From contig NW_020167526.1 of NCBI RefSeq assembly GCF_001641265.1, positions 1,116,001 to 1,180,000 of the forward strand: a stretch of 64,000 nucleotides of DNA, given 5' to 3'. The position numbers were made by a program, and so were the translations under genes. Positions within the stretch are counted from its first letter, which is position 1. Each line of letters starts with the position of its first letter. Positions 1 through 11,397 of the stretch are shown piece after piece. This stretch comes from Pseudogymnoascus destructans. Its lineage: Eukaryota > Ascomycota > Leotiomycetes > Thelebolales > Thelebolaceae. The notes beneath the pieces were generated by a model, which was given only the letters and a program-made list of their open reading frames with translations, was not told the origin of the DNA and searched no databases.

Positions 1-1098
1 TTGTGGGTGGCCCTCGTCTTCTTCTTCGGGTTCGTTGATCGGAGTGTCCTGAAATCTATGGTTGATTTCGGGAACTTGGTGCTCTGGGGCGAGGCTGCCT
101 CTGCGGCTGTGAGGACGCGATTGCATCGAGTTTCTAGAGTAAGATCGGCGAACGCTGTGTGAAATAGATGCGTTAGGAGAGCGTATGCGTTTCTTCCACC
201 CTCTCCAGAGCCTGCCAAGTGTCCTATCCAGGGCAACGCGCTCCATATCGACGTCTTCAACAACGACACGGTCTGCCACGTTCTTGGGGACGCTGCTTCC
301 ATCTCTCTCGTCTTTTTGCTGCTTTGAGCGAATGCGGTGGTACGCGGCTTGTCCTGCTACGGTCAATGCCTGCTCGCCCATAAATTCGAGAATTGAAGTC
401 AGGAAGATCGCAACTGCAGGTGAGACCACGCCTAACGAGTTGGAGTATCTGTTGGTAGATCCTGGCGGGCCATCCAAGTGGTCCAGCTCTGTGTAGTGAT
501 CTTCATCCTCCTCTTCCATATCGCCCAGTGATGAATACACCATGCAGCGTAGACGTGTGCGTTTCCACACCAGCTCCAAATCCCAGTCTCCACTCGGCTC
601 AATGCCATTGTGAAATGAGATCAGCTCTTCATCGTCACCACCTCCCAAGTATTCCTCCAATTCTTGGTCGGCTTGGTGAATTGCCTCCTTTGCAAGTTTC
701 GGCTTTAGGGTTTCGACCACAGCGGGCCTAAGCGAAGCAAGAGATGTTGATTTCGAGATGGCGAGAAAGTTGAAGAGTAATTGATCGAGAAAGTTGTTTA
801 CCAACTTCAGTGCCCCTGGGTTGACCAAGGCGATCTCTCCGGAAGGTTCGAGGCCATGCTGGTCAAACCAGGCTTCGGAATGGCTATCATGGTCGTTTGT
901 GACGATCTGTGAGGCCGCTGAAATGGCAAGAAAGAGCGGCTGCGGTTGAACGAGTGCTGGAGGTGAAAGCATCGCGCTGTGCCCGTTTGCTGAGGGTTGA
1001 TCACTGGAGATGCTGTGAGACCTGGCTCTATTCAGAGACGAGGTTGTGACACTACTATTGTCGGGCCCTGTAGGCGAGGTAAATCCTGAGAAAGCCAT
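1..1098 (-). CDS. Large conserved fungal protein, N-terminal part (runs off window)
   Basis: An open frame of 366 codons starts at ATG 1098-1096 and reads without a stop to base 1, so the 3' part lies outside the window. The translation begins MAFSGFTSPTGPDNSS. A Ser-rich leader is followed, near residues 50-260, by a conserved-looking helical region with PLFLAISAASQIV, VNPGALKLVNNFLDQLLFN and VSPAVAIFLTSILEFMGEQA, which resembles a histone-fold-like helix pattern. After that comes a basic, Ser/Arg-rich stretch and an acidic tail (EPEEEDEGH). I recall similar proteins in other Pezizomycotina, sometimes carrying the uninformative name flo11, but I cannot assign a function. The long open frame and conserved blocks argue for a real gene; the role is unknown. 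Confidence 0.75.
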   Translation of the reverse strand, partial: MAFSGFTSPTGPDNSSVTTSSLNRARSHSISSDQPSANGHSAMLSPPALVQPQPLFLAISAASQIVTNDHDSHSEAWFDQHGLEPSGEIALVNPGALKLVNNFLDQLLFNFLAISKSTSLASLRPAVVETLKPKLAKEAIHQADQELEEYLGGGDDEELISFHNGIEPSGDWDLELVWKRTRLRCMVYSSLGDMEEEDEDHYTELDHLDGPPGSTNRYSNSLGVVSPAVAIFLTSILEFMGEQALTVAGQAAYHRIRSKQQKDERDGSSVPKNVADRVVVEDVDMERVALDRTLGRLWRGWKKRIRSPNASISHSVRRSYSRNSMQSRPHSRRGSLAPEHQVPEINHRFQDTPINEPEEEDEGHPQ

Positions 1099-2651
1099 AT
1101 CGAGAAATGAGGATCAGCACTACGGTGGGGCGCCAGGACGTCAATTGACGCGCCCTCCCTCGTTTATAGAAGGAGCCGTCGTATTCTGAATTATCTGAAC
1201 TTGATCAAGCAAAGTTGCAAGTTGTATAAGTCGTGAGAATGGTTCGATTGAAGGTAAGAGAGTCAATATATGCAAGAATCGCAAGTCTGCATGGAGGTGT
1301 CCAGAGTTAGCCACTTTGCTCCACAACCCGATTTCACTATTGAGACACCGCTGTATGATCGCCCCCAGGTGCCGTCCCGGTGCAGTGACCAGCAGTCAGA
1401 GTGCCAACTGAGCAAACTTGCCGTGTTTGATGCGCTGCCAGTATCAATTGAGGGGGTGGGAGGTATGGGGGGAGTAGTTCGTAAACAGCGTAAAGCGTAA
1501 ACACCGTGAACACACGACTGAGAGGCCCTCTGAAAGAATCGGCGATCCCTGCCACTCCAAGCAATTATGCTCCTCTGGCACCAGATTGGACCTTGGATTT
1601 GGCTCGGTTTCGGTGATAGGAAAGAGGGCGAACGTACCAGGTAAAGCTACGGTTGCGAGAGTGAATGAAGGGCGAGAATGTTGTATTATGTTTGTATAAT
1701 TCAGATGCGACTCTCAGATCGGGAAAGCCATCATCTGTGCAGGGTGAATTCGTTATTTCGTTTGTTGTTGTGATGAAGAGGGAAGTGAAGTTGCGAAAGG
1801 CCAAACGTCGCCAAGAAGAACAAATTGAGGGACTGCAGACCCTCTTAACCTCTTAACTGGAACTCTGGGGACTGGGGACCACCTGTGTCTTGTCTTGAAT
1901 ACCAAAAACTACTGAATACTAAGGAATAGACTACTGACTGATACATACGACGACGACTTTCTGTACTGTACTCCGTACTCCGTACATGACTCCTTACTGT
2001 ACAAGATCGCCAGGGCACTCCGAGGGGCACAGGATCCCCCTTCTCACTTCTCATCCCTATACCTTGCTTGGACAGAGTACTAACACGCGCCAGAAATGAT
2101 AGAAACCATACAATACCGAACATACCGAACATGGCGAACAAACCAAACCTATAAGGGCATAGACCACACGGCGATATTCCTACAAACTCGACCCAGATGG
2201 CACCCAGAGCGCTACTGCTCACTTCCTAATAGGGCCACTCAGATCCTCAGATCCTCAGATCCTCAGATCTGCATATCCCCTGCTGCTCATCAGTGTCTTA
2301 TCGGGTCTCACGTCGTCCCAAAGGGGAAGCGAAATAGGGGGACGGCATTCCCTAGTCGTCGGGCCAAACCTGCACTACTCGACGATATTACCCATATTAC
2401 CCACCCACCATCCACGGACGACCAAGGTTGCGATATAAAGTCTCATCCAGCCCATATTACTGGATCGGAGCGGAAAACCCACTCGTTCTGGTCTCTCTGC
2501 GCTTGCGGCGCTGCGGCTTTCCGACCCAAGAACGGACCAAAGCCACAAGATCTGCCAACCATTGTGGGATGCAAACACAAGTGCGCCTTTCCGCTCCACG
2601 TGCATCCGACGCAGCTTGATTGCCGTGCGACGTAGTACGGGAGAGAGCGCC

Positions 2652-2689
2652 GAGCCTGTGAGGCTGCCGAACTGCAGCCTCACAGGCTC
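2652..2689. repeat. Perfect 16-bp inverted repeat (hairpin)
   Basis: GAGCCTGTGAGGCTGC at 2652-2667 is exactly complementary to 2674-2689 across a 6-base loop. The flanks also contain GCGCC and GGCGC, so a longer imperfect foldback is possible. It lies in intergenic DNA well away from a gene end, so it is not an obvious terminator. Its function is unknown. Confidence 0.9.
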
Positions 2690-2799
2690 ATGTCGGCGCC
2701 ACTCTCCAAATCAATAATCCCCTTGCATCTCTGCAGCGCACTGAGCCGGGATCATGAGACAAGAGGTTGCATCCCCTCGCAGCCCTCCCACACCGTAAC

Positions 2800-2899
2800 T
2801 CGCAAAACCGCCGCTCCCTCGTCGCAAAACCGCCACTCCCTTCGCAAAACCGCCGCTCCCTCCTCGCAAAACCGCCGCTCCCTCATCCGCCGCTCCCTC
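2800..2899. repeat. Short tandem repeat, about 19-23 bp unit
   Basis: Four to five imperfect copies of a unit resembling TCGCAAAACCGCCGCTCCC lie head to tail. Unit length varies between copies. No coding frame or promoter can be tied to it. Confidence 0.8.
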
Positions 2900-4211
2900 C
2901 CCAGCGCCATGGTATTATATAGGTATATAGTAGTGCTCGTTCTTTGGTAACAGGGGACCCATGTAGTAGTTCCACCTCGACGCTGTTCTAGTTTTTATTG
3001 GACTACATTTCTACAAGGGGGGAGACGATCATTGCACGTTTAACAATTATTGTCCCAAAGTACTGTACGAGTATAGTAGTACCGTAGGACGTATACGGAG
3101 TACTCCGTAACTTATATCCTTTCCCCAACACCTCCAGTCCCAAGCCTCCAAGCCAATTCCCGCGCAAAAAAATCCCGCCGTCGGCGATGCATTTCCAACT
3201 TTACCCCGCCGCCGGACCCCATCTCCTGTTCCAGGAAACATATATTAGACGGAGCGAACGGGTGGGTTGCGTGCTGCGACCTTGGCTGCGGATTTGCCCA
3301 GGGGCGTATGCGCGCTGCGACGCTGAGGTGAGGGCGAGTAGAACATGTATGGCATGTACAGTACCTCCACGCAAGGGCTGAGGGTCTGAGGGGGCCTCGG
3401 TGGTACTCCGGGGTTCGCGACGGCGAGGGCGCAGGGAAGCGATGCCCGGTCAGATAGCGGAGGGGATGTGGATGCAGTTAGCACGTGGCGAGCGATGCTG
3501 TGCCTGGCGCTAGAAGACGACGTCTGGGCTGATGAAGGGATAGGTGGTGAGTCTGTGCTGTAAGATTAATTTGGTAAAACGAGTTCACGTATTCTGCTGT
3601 AGGCGTTCCCCCTTGCCGTCTCGGAAGGGAAGGGCGGATTCTGTACAGCTCTTCGGTCAGAGAGTGAGTGTCTCACTTGTATCTGACTTCGATCTACAAA
3701 ACATACAACTCAACCAAAAAAGAATATACAAAGGCTGGTGGAACATGTATATTGTCTATCTCTAAGGCGTCCCTAAGATCCCCCCATCGCGAGAAATTGC
3801 ACCCACGTTGCGCCCCCAGACAGTGATCCATACAGGCCGAGGCCTCAACTGTCACTTATCCCTAGGCAGCGCAAAGCATGCGTGGGACACATCCCACCGT
3901 TTTTCCCCCCAACAAGCACATACATCGTAAAATCAACTTTGCACACATTGCACACACCCCCTCGCTTCATCTCCCTCCCCGTATATCGTCCCCGCCCCAT
4001 TCCAGCCCTCCTTCCAAGATCGCCACGAGTCGGCTCAGCAAATGTGGCCACCACGCCCCTCAGCTCCTCTCCGGGCCCGCGAGGGCCCGCGAGGGCGCTG
4101 GCTGTCGTCCAGCTAGGCTGCGTCGAGACGCCGCATCGATCGGATAGATGGGTGCTACGTGTTTCCGAAGACAAAAGGTTTAAAAGGTCCATTCGACCGC
4201 TCTCCGCCCAA

Positions 4212-7200
4212 TCAGTCGTAGCCCCCGCCGACCTGGCTCGCAAAGGCAGTGGACACGCTCTTCTCGTCATCGTCGAGAGTGCGTCGTCCAGCGCCGCTCA
4301 GCAGCGAGCTGCCGCCAAACACGCTCCCGGCGTCGCCGGTTTTATAGTCGGGCAGGCGCCCGCCAGACTCAACGTATCGCTTCAGGCGGTCCGATTGGCT
4401 CAGGCTTGTCTGCTTCTGGTCGTGGACTGCCGGCCCGAGGCTGACGCCGCCTTGGCTTGCGCCTTTACCGTCGAGCACGCTGCTAGTGGTGTCGGTCATC
4501 TCACTGGCGGCGATGGATTCACCAGTTACGCTTTCGGCGGGGCGGTTGCGGCTCTTTTGGCCGTTGGCGCGGTTGCGGGGGTCTAGACCGGGCCAGCTGT
4601 TGTCAGTTGCGAAGCTAGAGAACATCTGCGGGTAGGCTGAGCCGACGCCGACTCCCCCGAGGGCGGAGGAGTGGACGGACGAGACGTCATCGGGAATGTA
4701 CCCTAGCATAGAACCGGCGTCGCTGTAATCGTTGCCAGTCTTGCCATTAGGAGGTCGTGCGTTACTCGGTAGTCCAGTAGAGTAAGACATCTGATAACGC
4801 TGAGGTCCGCGGTAGGTGGTCTTGGGGCGGCTGAACTGCAGAAGCGAGGTTTGCAGGTTGGTGAGTGGCCCCTCAACCAGGCAGTTGCGTTCCTTGAAAT
4901 GCTGGAGGAGATAATGCCAAAGAGGGTGCTTGGACAGAACCTTGGGGTTGCCCAGAATGACCAGGCCGTACTTGGCACGGGTCAGAGCCACGTTAAGACG
5001 ACGAGGGTCGCTCAAGAAACCAATGCCTTGGTGGTCGTTGGATCTAACGCAAGAAAGCACGATGAAATCCTTCTCTCTGCCTTGGAATGCATCAACGGAC
5101 GCAACCTCGATCTCCTTGTAGTTCTCCTTCTTGAAAGTGCCCGTGTTCTGCATAGAACTGACGACGTAGCTGCGCTGTCCCTCGTAAGGTGTGATGACAC
5201 CGATATCAGCAGGCTGAACGCCAGCCTTGAAGAAGCGCGTGACAATTTTCTCGACATTAGACGCCTCAGTTCGGTTAAGGTAAGAGGTACCCGAAGCAGA
5301 AATTTCTTCGTTACCCAGGTTGGACCAGAACATCATTGGGGTGTCGCCAACAGGCCAAGGGAAGTCAACGTCGCGACGGAGTCTCTGTTGCATCGTGACA
5401 CCGTTCTGAAGAGAGCCTTCGTAAAACATGTTTGAAGGGAATTCAGATAAGCATGGATGCATACGATACTGCACGTTAAGTCTGATAGGAGCAAGTCCAA
5501 GAATAACAAGACGCTCAAAGAGCGATTGGTTCAGGCCAGCCTTTGCTGCCTTCTTGTTCATAATGACTGGGCCCAACTGTTGGTGGTCACCAACAAGAAC
5601 AACCTGCTTACAACCCAGAACCAATGGAATCATGCATTCAGGCTCGGCAGATTGGGTGGACTCGTCGATAAGCACAGTCCTGAACTTCATCTTAGACAGA
5701 CGAGGATCGCCAGCACCAACGCAGGTGCAGCAAATAACGTCAGCGTTGTTCAGGATCTCGCGCTCAGCGGCTCGGGTAAGAGATTTGAACTTCTTCTCAT
5801 CCTGGCTGGACAATTCACCCAATTCGCTCTTAAGCTGCGAGAGTTTCGTCAACTCGAGATTGCTATCGTTCATTCGTACCTGCTCGTGCAGAGATAGGAA
5901 GCCAACGGAAGATTCGACATCTTCACGAGACTTGGCAGTAAGACGAACAACCTTCAATCCGGTTCTATGGATTCTCTCGCAGAGCTGGTCAACTGCGACG
6001 TTGGAAGGAGCGCAGACGAGAACTTGGCCACCATTGACTTTAGATAGATGATAGATGACTGTAGCAGATGTGACTGTCTTTCCAGTTCCTGGAGGTCCCT
6101 GAATAAGACTCAGGGGCTTCTGAAGGACGCTCTTAACGGCATTGATTTGGCTGCCGTTGAGCTCGGGAAGGCCGGGAACGCTGAATTTCTTTGGCATTTG
6201 GATCTTCATTGGAGCCGCAGCAACTTCATGACCAAGTAGCTTGTGGAAGATGTAACCAGAGACACTCATTTCGTCAACCGCAAAGGTCTTCATGGCCAGT
6301 TGCATACGATCGTATGAAGTAGCCTTCCAGACGTAGTCAGCGGAGAAGTTGTGAGTGCATTCAGTTGGCACGGATTTATCGTTTCCGATCTTTCGCAACT
6401 CAATCGTGACTTCGTCAGACTGGTTGTTCGGAATCTTGACAACGTATCCAACGCCTTCCCAGACGGGACGTAACTCTCCCTTGTATTTGAGGCGCATCTC
6501 GTCGCCAACAGCCAACTTAACATCTCCAAGCTCGATTTTAGGAAGCACGAAGCTAGCAAGATGCTTGTTGTTAAGACCATAGTCCCAGCGAATAACCAGT
6601 CCGTCCTCGGATTGGGCTTCTTTCAGCTTGCGGTCGTAGTCTGCCTCGATCTTCACAAGCGGGCCAAAGACGTTCTGATACTGGTAGGCGTCGTCGTACT
6701 TCAGAAGTACGGGAGCAGGTTCATCATCGATTCCTGCTGCCTTTTCCAAGTCTGCAATGGTCGCTGCGGCATTATCCTTCCACATTTCCTCCAGTTTTGC
6801 GATCATTGGCGGGGTCAAGTGGCGAGCTCGGAGCTGCTCAGCATCGCTGGGCACGGCCACGAGCCACGGTAGGAAGGATCTATCTTCAATCAAAGGTTGC
6901 CATCTGGAGATATCCCAGCTCATGTCTTTGGACGAAGGTGTAGACGCGCAGGGCTGTCTGCAGAGCAGCACAACCACAGTGTCGGATTTAGCCGGAATAA
7001 ACCCAAGTAGGAAGACATTCTTAGTCCCACAGTTGTAGCATTCGAGAACAGTGTCGCCCAATGTTGATTGGGGGTGTAGCTGAACTTCCTTGTGGCGAGC
7101 CCGAACCAAATGGTTGACAATGTGCGATGAGGAGGCGTTGCCACGAGCGCTACAGAACCATTTGGTGCAGCCCAAGCATTTAACAACGCTGCTGGGCGAA

Positions 7201-7511
7201 TGGATACCGCAGTAGGCACATGCATGAGCCGGAAGCTCCTTCTCGTCTTCGACGCCCCTGAGTCCGAGAGATTTCATGCCATCGACGGCCATGCTTGCGA
7301 GGCTCTCTACATCGTCCTCGTCGTAGACTTCGGTCTCGTTGTCATCATCGTCATTTCTGCGACGAGTAGGTCCGAGGCCTCCCGCGCCACCATACTGGCC
7401 ATAGAGGAGGCTCTCTTCGGGGTCGATAGCCGACAAATCGTCTCCAGCATTAATCGCAGCGGCGGAGTCTGAGATGAGGTGGTTTCCCAGATGGGTAAAG
7501 GCGCCCTCCAT
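4212..7511 (-). CDS. upf1: UPF1/NAM7 RNA helicase of nonsense-mediated decay
   Basis: A single-exon gene of 1,099 codons from ATG 7511-7509. It encodes the superfamily 1 ATP-dependent RNA helicase that drives nonsense-mediated mRNA decay. An acidic N-terminus is followed by the Cys/His-rich CH domain from about residue 97 (CAYCGIHSPSSVVKCLGC), which binds UPF2 in known homologues. The helicase core shows Walker A GPPGTGKT near residue 470, motif II DESTQSAEP near 615, QYRMHP near 680 and the motif VALTRAKYGLVILGNP further on. The C-terminus is Ser/Gly-rich with several SQ sites (QTSLSQSD), as in other UPF1 proteins. The length fits the family. It is divergently arranged with IMP4, and a 5'UTR intron is predicted upstream of the start. 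Confidence 0.97.
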   Translation of the reverse strand: MEGAFTHLGNHLISDSAAAINAGDDLSAIDPEESLLYGQYGGAGGLGPTRRRNDDDDNETEVYDEDDVESLASMAVDGMKSLGLRGVEDEKELPAHACAYCGIHSPSSVVKCLGCTKWFCSARGNASSSHIVNHLVRARHKEVQLHPQSTLGDTVLECYNCGTKNVFLLGFIPAKSDTVVVLLCRQPCASTPSSKDMSWDISRWQPLIEDRSFLPWLVAVPSDAEQLRARHLTPPMIAKLEEMWKDNAAATIADLEKAAGIDDEPAPVLLKYDDAYQYQNVFGPLVKIEADYDRKLKEAQSEDGLVIRWDYGLNNKHLASFVLPKIELGDVKLAVGDEMRLKYKGELRPVWEGVGYVVKIPNNQSDEVTIELRKIGNDKSVPTECTHNFSADYVWKATSYDRMQLAMKTFAVDEMSVSGYIFHKLLGHEVAAAPMKIQMPKKFSVPGLPELNGSQINAVKSVLQKPLSLIQGPPGTGKTVTSATVIYHLSKVNGGQVLVCAPSNVAVDQLCERIHRTGLKVVRLTAKSREDVESSVGFLSLHEQVRMNDSNLELTKLSQLKSELGELSSQDEKKFKSLTRAAEREILNNADVICCTCVGAGDPRLSKMKFRTVLIDESTQSAEPECMIPLVLGCKQVVLVGDHQQLGPVIMNKKAAKAGLNQSLFERLVILGLAPIRLNVQYRMHPCLSEFPSNMFYEGSLQNGVTMQQRLRRDVDFPWPVGDTPMMFWSNLGNEEISASGTSYLNRTEASNVEKIVTRFFKAGVQPADIGVITPYEGQRSYVVSSMQNTGTFKKENYKEIEVASVDAFQGREKDFIVLSCVRSNDHQGIGFLSDPRRLNVALTRAKYGLVILGNPKVLSKHPLWHYLLQHFKERNCLVEGPLTNLQTSLLQFSRPKTTYRGPQRYQMSYSTGLPSNARPPNGKTGNDYSDAGSMLGYIPDDVSSVHSSALGGVGVGSAYPQMFSSFATDNSWPGLDPRNRANGQKSRNRPAESVTGESIAASEMTDTTSSVLDGKGASQGGVSLGPAVHDQKQTSLSQSDRLKRYVESGGRLPDYKTGDAGSVFGGSSLLSGAGRRTLDDDEKSVSTAFASQVGGGYD

Positions 7512-7951
7512 ACTTGTCGGGCTTGTATCTAAGGAGTTCGGATTTTAAAAAGCGCCTACAAGCACAGCAAAAGTTAGCCTCAGTCCACAAATGTTTGCTC
7601 GTGGTTGCCGCGAGTCGCGGTAGAGGTCAGAATACTCACTGATCAGCCTTGTGGCGTAACCGCGGGGAATAGAGAGTCCAGAAGCGCGTTGCGTCTCAAG
7701 TCATGCTCGTGATCCTAATAGTGATTTTAAACTTCCTCAGAGGTGACGGAAGTTTTGACGAGCTTCGCGTGGGAATTGTGCGGAATCAAAGCTGTTCTAA
7801 GATTTCGAGGGAAAGGCCAAATGCAGATTACAGTAGCGGCGCGATAGTGCTCGGCAAAAATGACATCCAGCCGCATGAAAGGCTTGAGCTAAGAAATTAT
7901 ATTGTTGGCGAACTTCTCACATCAAAAAAACTTTCGACATCAACATCCACC
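7512..7951. promoter_or_regulatory. Shared divergent promoter of UPF1 and IMP4
   Basis: The 440 bp between the UPF1 start (minus) and the IMP4 start (plus) must hold both promoters. The UPF1 side carries a probable 5'UTR intron. No TATA box or named factor site is clear enough to call. Confidence 0.6.
7556..7639 (-). other. Predicted 5'UTR intron of UPF1
   Basis: Read on the minus strand, a GTGAGT donor at 7639, a GGCTAAC branch-like site and a TTGTAG acceptor ending at 7556 define an 84-nt intron, 44 nt upstream of the start codon. All three signals match the other introns in this window. No transcript evidence is available. Confidence 0.6.
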
Positions 7952-8912
7952 ATGCTGGTACGTACTAGACGCCCTTATAGATCTCTAATCATGTCGGTAT
8001 TGAGGCTAATCAATTCTATAGCGCAAACAAGCCCGACAAAGGCGGGATTATTTGTATCGCCGTGCGATAACTCTTCGCGATGCAGAAACCTCAGAAAAAC
8101 GCTCGAAGTTGAGGGCATCACTCGCCACAGGCAAACCGCTTGCTCCCGAGATTGCAAACGACAAGAAATTACGAGAAGATTACAAGTACGATGAGTCCCG
8201 GGCTGATTTGACGGCAAATGAGGAACTGGACTTAGACGACGAGTATGCGCAACTCTCCGGAATTGTCGATCCACGAGTTCTAGTCACAACGTCAAGAGAT
8301 CCCTCCTCGCGCCTATCGTCCTTCGCCAAAGAGATTAGATTGCTTCTCCCTACATCCATTCGCCTAAATAGAGGAAATTTGGTTTTGGGGAATCTGATCC
8401 AGTCCGCCCAGGCCTCTGGACTTTCCGACATGATCCTACTCCACGAACATCGCGGAACGCCCACAGCCATGACATTGTCGCACTTTCCTCACGGCCCAAC
8501 AATTTCGTTCTCTTTACATAACGTCGTCTTGCGCCATGATATCCCAAACAGCTCTCGTGGAACCGTCAGCGAGTCATACCCCCACCTCATCTTCGAAGGG
8601 TTCACGTCTCGTCTCGGACAGCGCATTGTGAAGATCTTGAAGCACATCTTCCCTCCCCGTGAGGCGGTGACAAACAGGACAAAGCTTGGCAGCAGGGTTG
8701 TGACCTTCAAGAACATCGAAGATACGATCGAGGTGCGACACCATGTGTTCGTCAAGACCGGATACCAGAGTGTGGAATTGGCAGAGGTTGGCCCGCGTAT
8801 GAGCATGCGGTGCTTCGAAATTCGCGGCGGCACATTGGAGAATAAGGATGGCGACGTCGAGTGGAGGATGAACCAATACACTAGGACGAGTAAGAAGAAG
8901 GATTATCTGTGA
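7952..8912 (+). CDS. imp4: IMP4, U3 snoRNP Brix-domain protein
   Basis: Two exons: 7952-7957 (only ATG CTG) and 8022-8912, encoding 298 aa. The intron (7958-8021) has GTACGT, GGCTAAT and TATAG. The protein starts MLRKQARQRRDYLYRRA, typical of IMP4, and then has a Brix domain spanning most of the rest (VTTSRDPSSRLSSFAKEI, LIFEGFTSRLGQR, EVGPRMSMRCFEIR). IMP4 binds U3 snoRNA with IMP3 and MPP10 in the small-subunit processome and is needed for early 18S rRNA cleavages in the nucleolus. Yeast Imp4 is 290 aa, so the length fits. The six-base first exon is easily missed by gene finders. Confidence 0.95.
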
Positions 8913-10294
8913 GGGTCGGGGTGATGGATCTACATAGCGCGGCGTTGGGGAAACGGTAGGACAACTTACGAATGAAAACGGAAATTTCTCACTACAACTC
9001 CCTCACCGTCATGATAAGAAGCACCCAGCCGCGCAGAGTGTCAACTATCCAGGGAAACGCCCAAATGGTTGCTGCAATCCTGCTTGCCTCGTCGACTACA
9101 ACTGGAGCGTATACGTTCAAGGGCATGGCGATGGTAGGGGCAATCGGAAGTGCATATGAAAGGCTGGCTTGATGGCAACTTTGAGAGCATATGGCGGCAC
9201 TTCATCTTGATATAAATGCCAGCTCCCTGGGCGCCCTTTGAGCCAACGCTGCATTGTAGTCTCAGGAGAAACCCTCCTGTATGCATAGCGGGCATGCCGC
9301 AAAACCCGATTCCGAAGTGGCTTCAAAGAGTTCAACGTAGAAACTTTTACACCGTTGGACTGAGACACAATAGAGCGAATTGCCTTTGCCATGCTTTCCG
9401 TCCTCTGCGGAATACTGCATAGTTTGGCAGTGAGAGGCCTACGCCGTCCAGAACACACGACTACGCTGCGCTGTTAGGTACTAAATCAAGGATTACATAG
9501 ATAGTATCATGTACGGGGCGCAGCTATGAAGAACACTATGTGCTAATATTCAACTTCTACATCCATTGAGAAAAAAATCTATGCCCCTTCGCAGAGTATT
9601 TCGTGAAACCCCACGGTTTGTCGTAGCCTTGCATGCCAAGTTGGTGGTCTGGGCCATCCGCCTCCACTGTCTGTCTGCTAAATGGCTCCTTTCGCCCGTG
9701 ATGTTGCGGAACAAAGTGTGGGGTTAAAGTACATACTGGAGCTCTAGGATTTGCCTCGATTGAGGCTGTACATTAGAGAATTCCAAGCATAAATATATTT
9801 CCAATTCAATTTTCATACCCAGCATTGGGAGGCAGGACTATTTTTAATTTTTATTCGCCACATCAGATCCTTAGATAGATTAGGTGACGCAAGTTTTAAC
9901 CTCTAGCGGCGGCTGAACCCTTTTCAGCCACTTTCCAGGATGATCATCACGACGTGACGTTATGACAAGGCCAATCGTAACGAGAGAAGCATTGTTACCT
10001 AGAATGCGATTTGGAGGATAAAAAAGACATCTTCAAACTTTATCATTAATATACATTGAAATTATATATAATCGGAACATTGCCGTCTTTTTGAATAGCT
10101 CCATTAGTCAATTTCAATCCGCAACGCTTCGTTCGTATTACAATCCAATTATCCGGACGCCCGGCGTTATTACTACGCCCCCCAGGCTTACGCTTCGTCT
10201 GACGTTCGAAGCTGATCAATTGTCGCGCAACGATAATAAATCCAGCAGCATTCGCCATTGAATAGGAGAAAGAGATTATCAACGGCGCGAAGTA
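8913..10294. other. Intergenic region
   Basis: About 1.4 kb between IMP4 and the syntaxin gene. The part from about 9,500 is AT-rich with TA-rich stretches. Small frames at 9117-9458 (minus) and 9216-9422 (plus) overlap each other and neither has a recognisable domain. The last few hundred bases are presumably the syntaxin promoter. Confidence 0.55.
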
Positions 10295-11397
10295 ATGTCT
10301 TATGCGCAGTACGACCAATATGGAGGAAATCCACACCGTGGCTCGACGCCAGGATATGATGTATCCCAGAGTGTATGATCTATCTTCCACGCCGGATTTC
10401 CAACCTCGCTGACGATTATTACAGGACCCATACGTGCAAGGCGAATCTACTGAACTGAGGAATATGTCGGTCGCGCCTGTCCAGGCGACCCAGGGTGGTA
10501 CATACATCGAGCCTCATACTCAGCGCGAGTTCCTCGACCAGGTCGCGGTCATTAGAGACCTTCTCAGAGGCTTCGACACTTCCATGACCGAGGTCTCCAG
10601 GTTTCATCAGCGCCTACTCGATGCAACAGACACCGCGTCGGCAGCAGAGCTCGGGCCAGGCCTCCAGCAGCTCGAGTCGGAAATTCTGTCGCGAAACGAG
10701 CAGCTGAAGAGGTTGATCAAGAACCTAGAGCAGGATGCGGCCAACACGAGGAATGATACGCAGAACATGAAGTTCACCCAGATCGCGCCGCTGAAGAAGG
10801 AATTCCAGTTGAAGCTCACGAAGTATCAGGGTGTGGAGCGCGACTACAGGACGAGGAGACAGGAGCAGATCCGGAGACAATACCTCATTGTGAACCCAGA
10901 TGCTACCGACACCGAACTTGCCGCGGTCGCCGATGCGTCCAATGACCCGGCCAGCCAGAATGTGTTCCAGATGGCAGTTAGTACTCGCGATCCGCCGGTA
11001 ACTCATGAGACTAATGATAATTCAGCTCACCAACCGCCGCGGCCAAGCACAATCGGCTCTAGGCGCTGTCAAGGCTCGCCACGACGAGCTCCAGCGCATT
11101 GAGCGCACGATCACTGAGCTGGCCGTTCTATTCAATGAAATGGACCAGCTCGTTGTCGCGCAGGAGCCTCTTGTTGAGCGCACAGAGGCAAATGCTGAGC
11201 ATGCGACAACGGACCTCGAGAGTGGGAACGTGCACGTCGGTAAGGCTGTCGTCCATGCCAAAAACCGCAACAAGCTCAAGTGGTGGTGCTTCTTCATTGT
11301 CGTGCTTATTGTGCTGGGTATCGCCCTGGGCGTTGGTCTTGGGGTTGGCTTGGCTAGTTCGACGAAAAACAAGGCACAGAATGCGACACAACGTTGA
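10295..11397 (+). CDS. sso1: Plasma-membrane syntaxin (t-SNARE), Sso1/Sso2/Psy1 type
   Basis: Three exons, 10295-10372, 10425-10976 and 11026-11397, encode 333 aa. The first exon (MSYAQYDQYGGNPHRG) joins the second through GTATGA..TTACAG, and the second intron is GTTAGT..TTCAG. An N-terminal three-helix region (about 60-190, EFLDQVAVIRDLLRGFDTSM) is followed by LTNRRGQAQSALGAVKARH. The SNARE motif contains ITELAVLFNEMDQLVVAQEP, with the zero-layer Gln, and a C-terminal membrane anchor (WWCFFIVVLIVLGIALGVGL) has a short tail. The protein would form the Q-SNARE on the plasma membrane for exocytosis at hyphal tips with Sec9 and v-SNAREs. The in-frame ATG at 10434 is internal; the start at 10295 matches the family's Tyr/Gly/Gln-rich leader. 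Confidence 0.93.

Larger units (their letters stand above)
1099..4211. other. Long intergenic region
   Basis: About 3.1 kb between two minus-strand genes. It contains the promoter of the gene at 1-1098 and the 3' flank of UPF1. Short overlapping open frames occur on both strands, but none has a recognisable domain, consistent splice signals or protein-like composition. It holds a perfect hairpin (2652-2689), a short tandem repeat (2800-2899), runs of CAGATCCT near 2240-2275 and pyrimidine-rich tracts near 3950-4020. I see no RNA gene. Confidence 0.6.

Noticed and set aside
9041..9458. Small minus-strand frames (113 and 84 aa) between IMP4 and the syntaxin gene
   Set aside because: They overlap each other in different frames, no splice pattern joins them convincingly, and no family is recognisable.
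10434..11102. Single-frame ORF starting MQGESTELRN as a complete gene
   Set aside because: It is the middle exon of the syntaxin gene; splicing adds the first exon and replaces the out-of-frame end with the SNARE motif and membrane anchor.
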